Source: Streptomyces sp. NBC_01016 (GTDB lineage Bacteria > Actinomycetota > Actinomycetes > Streptomycetales > Streptomycetaceae). Taken from it: 64,000 nucleotides of DNA. Below are positions 59,739-64,000 of the stretch, in pieces. Position 1 is the first letter of the stretch, and each line of letters starts with the position of its first letter. Both the position numbers and the translations under genes were made by a program. The notes under the pieces were generated by a model. That model was not told the origin of the DNA. It was given only the letters and a program-made list of their open reading frames with translations, and did no database searches. Location of the stretch: positions 3,906,001 to 3,970,000 of the forward strand of contig NZ_JAPEOQ010000001.1 of the NCBI RefSeq assembly GCF_026341035.1, written 5' to 3'.

Positions 59739-61037
59739 TCAGACGGTGGTGGTGCCGGCCACGTCGACGGCGGGCTCGGCAGGGGTGGGCCGCGGCGCCG
59801 TACGACGCTCGACCAGGACATGGACGACCGCCGCGACCACTATGCCGAACAGTGGATCGACGGAGCCGGGCAGGAGGTAGTGCGCGAGCCCCGCGGCCAG
59901 GGCCCCGGCCGCCCACGCGCCGAGCGCGCCCCACCGGTAGTCCCGGACGACGGCCGCCCGGCCCTTGCGGCGCAGGTACTGGTCGGTGATGAGCACCGCG
60001 CCGATCGGCGGCACGAACACGCCCAGCAGATTCAGCCAGTCCACGAAGTGGCCCCACACTCCGCTGAGCGCGAACAGCAGGCCAAGGAGGCCCAGGCCGA
60101 GCGCGAGCGGGCGCATCTTGGCGGGGGTGAGTGCGGCCCAGCCGACGGCGCCGTTGTAGAGGCAGTGCGAGGCGACGGAGCCGAGGTTGACGAAGACGAA
60201 CAGCACCGCGAGCGCCGTGAGCAGCGGGCCGTGACCGGTGAGCAGGGGCAGGAAGCCGCCGCCGTCGGCCGCGGGATCGGCCGAGCCGCCGATCGCGACG
60301 ACGACGCCCCCGAGCGCGTAGGCGACGAAGTTGGCGAAGGGGAAGGCGAAGGCGGTGGCGGCGACCGCGCTGCGCCCGCTCCTGGACCAGCGGGTGAAGT
60401 CGGCCGTCATGGTGCCGGAGTCGGCGAACCCGGCGATGACGATGGCGACGGCCCCGCCGAACCCGAGGGTGCCGCCCACGCCCTGATAGGTGAGGGCGTC
60501 GGAGGCGGAGGTGTGGCCCGCGCCATAGCCGACGGCGATCGCGCCGAGGACGACGAACAGGGGCGTCGCGACGGCGCCGACGAGGGCGAGGGCGCGGATC
60601 CCGGCGACGGTGAGCAGCGTGTAGATCGCGCAGCCGAGCAGTGCGCCCCACAGCGGGGTCCAGCCGAGCGTGTCCTGAAGGGTCGTGCCGGTGAGGCCGA
60701 CCTGGAAGCTGAACCAGCCGATCACGACGGTGGCGAGGAACCCGGCCGCGGCGAGTCTGCCGCGGCGCCCGAAGGTGTCGGCGGCCTGGAGGGCGAAGTT
60801 CTTGCCGGTGCGGCCCGCGTAGTGGCTGAGGGCGCCGACGTAGCCGAACAGGACGAGGTTGCCGACGAGGATCGCGAGCAGGCCGTGGACGAGGCCGAGG
60901 TTGTAGACGATCACGCCGCCGAAGACGGCGTTGCCGAGGTTCATCGGGAAGCCGAACCAGACGGCGGCCACCGACGGGAGGCTCTTGCGGGCAGTGGGCG
61001 GAACTGGTGCGTGTTCGTACTCTTCTGCGCTGGTCAT
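59739..61037 (-). CDS. NCS1 family permease (cytosine/purine/hydantoin type)
   Basis: Nucleobase:cation symporter-1 family protein of 432 residues with about 12 helices. The first helix region (VAAVWFGFPMNLGNAVFGGV), GFADSGTMTADFTRWSRSG and the late DQYLRRKGR loop are typical of CodB-like members. ATG at 61037 follows GGAGGGG. Between the amidase (25 bases) and the deacetylase-fold gene (128 bases upstream). The imported compound is probably a small N-heterocycle, such as a pyrimidine, hydantoin or cyclic imide. Confidence 0.9.
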   Translation of the reverse strand: MTSAEEYEHAPVPPTARKSLPSVAAVWFGFPMNLGNAVFGGVIVYNLGLVHGLLAILVGNLVLFGYVGALSHYAGRTGKNFALQAADTFGRRGRLAAAGFLATVVIGWFSFQVGLTGTTLQDTLGWTPLWGALLGCAIYTLLTVAGIRALALVGAVATPLFVVLGAIAVGYGAGHTSASDALTYQGVGGTLGFGGAVAIVIAGFADSGTMTADFTRWSRSGRSAVAATAFAFPFANFVAYALGGVVVAIGGSADPAADGGGFLPLLTGHGPLLTALAVLFVFVNLGSVASHCLYNGAVGWAALTPAKMRPLALGLGLLGLLFALSGVWGHFVDWLNLLGVFVPPIGAVLITDQYLRRKGRAAVVRDYRWGALGAWAAGALAAGLAHYLLPGSVDPLFGIVVAAVVHVLVERRTAPRPTPAEPAVDVAGTTTV

Positions 61038-61165
61038 GTGCCCCTCCGTGAGGGTGAGGACCGGTTGGTATACCGCAAACGCGAGTGAAGGTAGAAGCCG
61101 CTTGTTACACGGGAGGGCGCACCGCGTTTCCGCTGGAGCGCCCCCCGTTGCCACCGTGTAAAGGA

Positions 61166-62071
61166 TCAGCGCATGTCGGCCGGGCGCTCCGTGCCCCCGA
61201 ACGGGAAGCGGCGCCGGAAGGTGTCGGCCGCGTCCTCCAGGGTCACGAACGACACGCCCTCGTGGCCGGAGACGTACTCGATGAAGCGCTCCAGCATCAG
61301 CAGGACGTTGGGGCGGCCCGAGACGTCCGGGTGGAGCGTGATCGGCAGGACGGCGTAGTCCAACTCCCGGTGCACCCAGTCGAATTGGTCGCGCCAGTCC
61401 TGCTCCAGGGCGCGCGGCGAGACGTAGCCGTGGCTGTTGTGGGCGTGCTTGTTGAACATCATGGGCGGCAGGTCGTCGACGTACCAGTTGCCGCAGAACT
61501 CGACGAGGTCCACCTCGTGGCCGTGCACGAGCGGCTTCATCCAGTCCTTCGCGTCGCCCGCGTAGTCGATCTTCGTCCAGGAGTCGCCGACGCGGGCGTA
61601 GAACGGGGTGAAGTCCCGGTAGTTCTGCGAATGGTCGTAGGAGAAGCCGTACTTGTGGAGCAGGGCCGCCGTCGACTCCGACATCTCCCACCAGGGTGCG
61701 ACATAGCCCTTGGGGCCGCGCCCCGTGAACTGCTCGATCAGCTCGACCGACTTGGCGAGGACGTCCTCCTCCTGCTGCGGAGACATCTCGATCGGGTTCT
61801 CGTGCGAGTAGCCGTGCGCGCCGATCTCGTGGCCCGCGTCCACGACCATCCGGGTCTGTTCGGGGAACGTCTCGATGGAGTGGCCGGGGATGAACCACGA
61901 CGTACGGATGCCGTAGCGCTCGAAGAGCTTGAGCAGGCGCGGGGTGCCGATCTCGCCGGCGAAGACACCGCGCTGGATGTCGTTGGGGGAGTCCTGGCCT
62001 CCGTAGGAGCCGAGCCAGCCGGCGACCGCGTCGACGTCGACCCCGAGGGCTATCTGGATGTCCTTGGGCAT
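61166..62071 (-). CDS. Polysaccharide-deacetylase-fold hydrolase (HpPgdA/cyclic imide hydrolase-like)
   Basis: NodB-fold metal hydrolase of 301 residues without signal peptide or membrane anchor. Metal-ligand positions are D14 (VDVD, 11-14), H86 and H90 (HGYSH); later motifs are YVAPWW and LHPDVSGRP. The compact length and cytoplasmic location match the HpPgdA branch, which to my knowledge also contains a Pseudomonas cyclic imide hydrolase, rather than secreted peptidoglycan deacetylases. ATG at 62071, with GAGGAG upstream. Operonic with the isomerase-like gene (19-base gap). Ring-opening of a cyclic amide or imide is my preferred reading. Confidence 0.8.
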   Translation of the reverse strand: MPKDIQIALGVDVDAVAGWLGSYGGQDSPNDIQRGVFAGEIGTPRLLKLFERYGIRTSWFIPGHSIETFPEQTRMVVDAGHEIGAHGYSHENPIEMSPQQEEDVLAKSVELIEQFTGRGPKGYVAPWWEMSESTAALLHKYGFSYDHSQNYRDFTPFYARVGDSWTKIDYAGDAKDWMKPLVHGHEVDLVEFCGNWYVDDLPPMMFNKHAHNSHGYVSPRALEQDWRDQFDWVHRELDYAVLPITLHPDVSGRPNVLLMLERFIEYVSGHEGVSFVTLEDAADTFRRRFPFGGTERPADMR

Positions 62072-62090
62072 GGGTGAACTGCTCCTCAAG

Positions 62091-63293
62091 TTACGGGAGT
62101 TGGGCGGTGAGTTCGGTGGTGGCCGCCGCGAGGGCCTGCCGGTCGGTGTCCGTCCAGTCGCGCTCGCGGGTGCTGTGGACGGAGATCCAGCCGGTGAGCG
62201 CGGTGCGGGTCTGTACGGTGCCGGTCTGTACGGGCGAGAGCATCTGGGCGCGTACGCCGTATACGTCGATCAGCGCCTCGGGCGGGTGCGGGGCCTCGCG
62301 GAAGTGCGGCTGCACCAGCGCCCGGCGCTCGGCCTCCAGCCACTCGACCGTGTTCAGGCGGCGCTGGTCGAGCGAGGCGTCGCGGCGGATGGAGCGCACG
62401 CCGGGGCCCAGGGCCTCGCCCGCGGTGAGGTCGACGTGCAGCCCGTGTTCGGGCAGGTCGACGCGGAACGTCGTGCGGTCGGCGCCGGTCGCCGCCAGCA
62501 GCGTCTCCAAAGTGCTCTGAACCTGTGCGCGCAGGCTGCCGTCGCGCAGCAGCTGCCCGTGCCCGGACCACGACGGACGCGCCCCGGCAAGGTCGAGCGC
62601 CCGCCACAGCGTCGCGCTCACCGAGTCGAACACCGGGAGATCCAGGGCCCGTTCGAGCCGGTCAGCCTCGAAGGCGCCGTACACGTTCGTGCAGACGACG
62701 GCGACGGCCTGCGCGCCGTCGGTGGCCGCCGCCTCGATCTGGCGGGCCACGTCGGCGGGCGGGATCCGGGCGAAGGCCTCGTTGTCGTGCTCGCCGAAGG
62801 GCTCCGCGAGCACGCACTCCAGGCCCTCCTTCGCGTACGTCGACACGATCGCGTCGGCCACGTCGCGGGTGTAGGGCAGGGCGAGGCCGAGCCTGCTCAC
62901 CCCGTAGGCGGCGCAGGCGTCGAGCAGCGCGAGCGTCGAGGTCGTCGCCGGGATGCCGGTCTCCGCGGTGAGCGCGGCGGCGAGGGCACGGTCCCGCTCG
63001 ATGCCGAGCCAGGACCCCGACGTCCCGTTCCACACCAGGACATCGACCTTGGCGTCGGCCAGCTGCCGGGCCGCCGCGAGCATCGGCTCGGGGGCGAACT
63101 GGGCGTCGCTGCCCGTGTCGAGGGCGATCCGGGTGACCGGCACCCGCGCGAAGTGCGCGGTGGCGATCCCCGGCGCGCCCTGCAACAGCCCGTACGTCAC
63201 GGGTTCGAGGCAGGTGTTGGAGGACGGCGTGAGCATGCCTACGCGCAACGGGCGACGGTTCTCGCTCAACGAATGATTCACCGGATGATTCAT
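62091..63293 (-). CDS. Asp/Glu racemase-fold enzyme (maleate isomerase/arylmalonate decarboxylase group) with C-terminal GAF-like domain
   Basis: Protein of 400 residues. The N-terminal 240 residues follow the maleate cis-trans isomerase/arylmalonate decarboxylase pattern: SSNT (24-27), G90-T91-S92 in WNGTSGSW, and C201 in VVCTNVYG. One of the two cysteines of isomerases and racemases is replaced by Gly90, as in arylmalonate decarboxylase. The last 150 residues (about 250-398) look like a GAF domain (TTFRVDLPEHG and TGWISVHSTRERDWTDTD), unusual for these enzymes. ATG at 63293 overlaps the MFS stop (ATGA). Operonic with the deacetylase-fold hydrolase. Confidence 0.8.
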   Translation of the reverse strand: MNHPVNHSLSENRRPLRVGMLTPSSNTCLEPVTYGLLQGAPGIATAHFARVPVTRIALDTGSDAQFAPEPMLAAARQLADAKVDVLVWNGTSGSWLGIERDRALAAALTAETGIPATTSTLALLDACAAYGVSRLGLALPYTRDVADAIVSTYAKEGLECVLAEPFGEHDNEAFARIPPADVARQIEAAATDGAQAVAVVCTNVYGAFEADRLERALDLPVFDSVSATLWRALDLAGARPSWSGHGQLLRDGSLRAQVQSTLETLLAATGADRTTFRVDLPEHGLHVDLTAGEALGPGVRSIRRDASLDQRRLNTVEWLEAERRALVQPHFREAPHPPEALIDVYGVRAQMLSPVQTGTVQTRTALTGWISVHSTRERDWTDTDRQALAAATTELTAQLP

Positions 63294-64000
63294 CGGACGA
63301 CGAGCCTCCTCGAGTAGTCGATGACCAGGGACGCGGCGGTGAACAGCAGCGCCGCGCCGACGAAGTACAGCAGCGCCCACGTGTAGGAGCCGGTGCCGCC
63401 GACGATGAAGCCGACGGCGATGGGCGTGACGATCCCCGCGATGTTGCCGGACAGGTTCATGGCGGCGCCGACCACGCCCGCGTTGGCGCGACCGCCGAGC
63501 GTGGAGGGAAGCGCCCAGTACAGGCCCGCCCAGCGCAGGAAGAACAGGACGACGGAGAGCAGCGCGACCGCCGTCATCGCGTCCGGCACCAGGACGACCC
63601 CGAGCAGGCCCGCCGTCACGGCCGCGCCCGCGATCCCCATCAGCGTGCGCAGCACGGTGTTGGCCGCGGTGCCGCGCGAGCGCCAGTGGTCGGCGAGCCA
63701 GCCGCCGATCAGCTCGCCGACGAACCCGGCGCCGAAGATGACGAGCGTGGACCAGCCGATGGACTTGATGTCGAAGCCCTTGGTCTCCGACAGGTACAGC
63801 GGGCCCCAGGTGAGCAGCCCGTAGAAGACGCCGTTGAAGCCCATCCAGCCCAGGCACATGCCCCAGAACGAGCGGTACTTGACGTAGTCGCGCAGCTTCG
63901 CCGGCCGGTCCTCGCCGGGCGCGGCGGCGTCCTCGGCGGCGTGCGCCCGCTCGATGTACGTCGCCTCTGCCTCGTTCACGCCCACGTGCTCGCGCGGGGT
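63290..64000 (-). CDS. MFS transporter (5' end cut by window)
   Basis: C-terminal part (about 236 residues visible) of a major facilitator permease of the anion:cation symporter type (KYRSFWGMCLGWMGFNGVFYG and GRANAGVVGAAMNLSGNIAG are typical of ExuT/GudP-like proteins). The frame runs off the right edge with no stop; the GTG at 63985 is not a convincing start because homology continues leftward into it. It overlaps the racemase-fold gene by ATGA and is probably the first visible gene of the 58-64 kb operon, importing an organic acid or sugar acid. Confidence 0.85.
   Translation of the reverse strand, partial: TPREHVGVNEAEATYIERAHAAEDAAAPGEDRPAKLRDYVKYRSFWGMCLGWMGFNGVFYGLLTWGPLYLSETKGFDIKSIGWSTLVIFGAGFVGELIGGWLADHWRSRGTAANTVLRTLMGIAGAAVTAGLLGVVLVPDAMTAVALLSVVLFFLRWAGLYWALPSTLGGRANAGVVGAAMNLSGNIAGIVTPIAVGFIVGGTGSYTWALLYFVGAALLFTAASLVIDYSRRLVVR

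Noticed and set aside
61166..62071. Calling this gene a peptidoglycan or chitin deacetylase
   Set aside because: No signal peptide or anchor, and its neighbours are an amidase, an NCS1 permease and a racemase-fold enzyme; an intracellular amide/imide hydrolase fits better.
1..64000. tRNA, rRNA, prophage, insertion sequence or integrase genes
   Set aside because: No cloverleaf, rRNA-like sequence, transposase or integrase motif could be recognised anywhere in the window.

Overview
The window is a high-GC actinobacterial chromosome segment, almost certainly Streptomyces. Third codon positions are dominated by G/C, GTG and TTG starts are common, lipoprotein exporters carry twin-arginine/lipobox signals, F420-type and SDR oxidoreductases are present, and the intergenic repeat with the core CTGCTCAATCGCCGCAGGGG is one I associate with Streptomyces. 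No rRNA, tRNA, CRISPR, transposase or phage gene was seen. Both ends cut genes: a sugar-binding lipoprotein at the left and an MFS transporter at the right.

The first 36 kb is largely a plant-polysaccharide utilisation region. 0-3 kb: GH42 beta-galactosidase plus a sugar-binding lipoprotein, behind a canonical promoter and an AT-rich palindrome. 3-8.2 kb: an SDR, a FadR-type regulator, then a galactarate/talarate module (5-dehydro-4-deoxyglucarate dehydratase, talarate/galactarate dehydratase, LysR regulator); a 43-bp element is duplicated upstream of both dehydratase genes. 8.3-10.9 kb: small redox and lipoate-ligase genes and another SDR. 11-16 kb: secreted GH2 and GH67 alpha-glucuronidase, overlapping. 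16-22.5 kb: a left-pointing operon of two permeases, binding protein, YesL-like protein and GH42, reminiscent of the Bacillus yes/yte rhamnogalacturonan loci. 22.7-31.6 kb: CE7 esterase, LacI regulator, xylobiose-type ABC transporter, GH3 and GH10; three promoters here share an 18-bp LacI-operator-like motif. 34-36 kb: a secreted pectate lyase fused to a pectin methylesterase.

36-46 kb is mixed: acyl-CoA synthetase, small lipoprotein, two MFS transporters, epoxide hydrolase, a CGNR zinc-finger regulator with two operators 42 bp apart, a FadR regulator, and a cytochrome b (QcrB-type) gene without its usual partners. 46-51 kb holds divergent secreted GH31 and GH63 enzymes; the GH31 frame has a signal peptide but no ATG/GTG/TTG start.

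51-58 kb contains the most unusual set: a 961-residue protein joining a catalase-like heme domain to an alpha-dioxygenase/cyclooxygenase-like heme domain, coupled to a nitroreductase-like gene and divergent from a class 3 lipase. I read this as a candidate bacterial oxylipin pathway (lipid to fatty acid to hydroperoxide to rearranged product). 58-64 kb is a left-pointing catabolic cluster (MFS, Asp/Glu-racemase-fold enzyme with extra C-terminal domain, HpPgdA-type polysaccharide-deacetylase-fold hydrolase, NCS1 permease, amidase) that fits cyclic-imide or related nitrogen-compound degradation.

All functional statements come from motif recognition and memory of families; no database search was possible.
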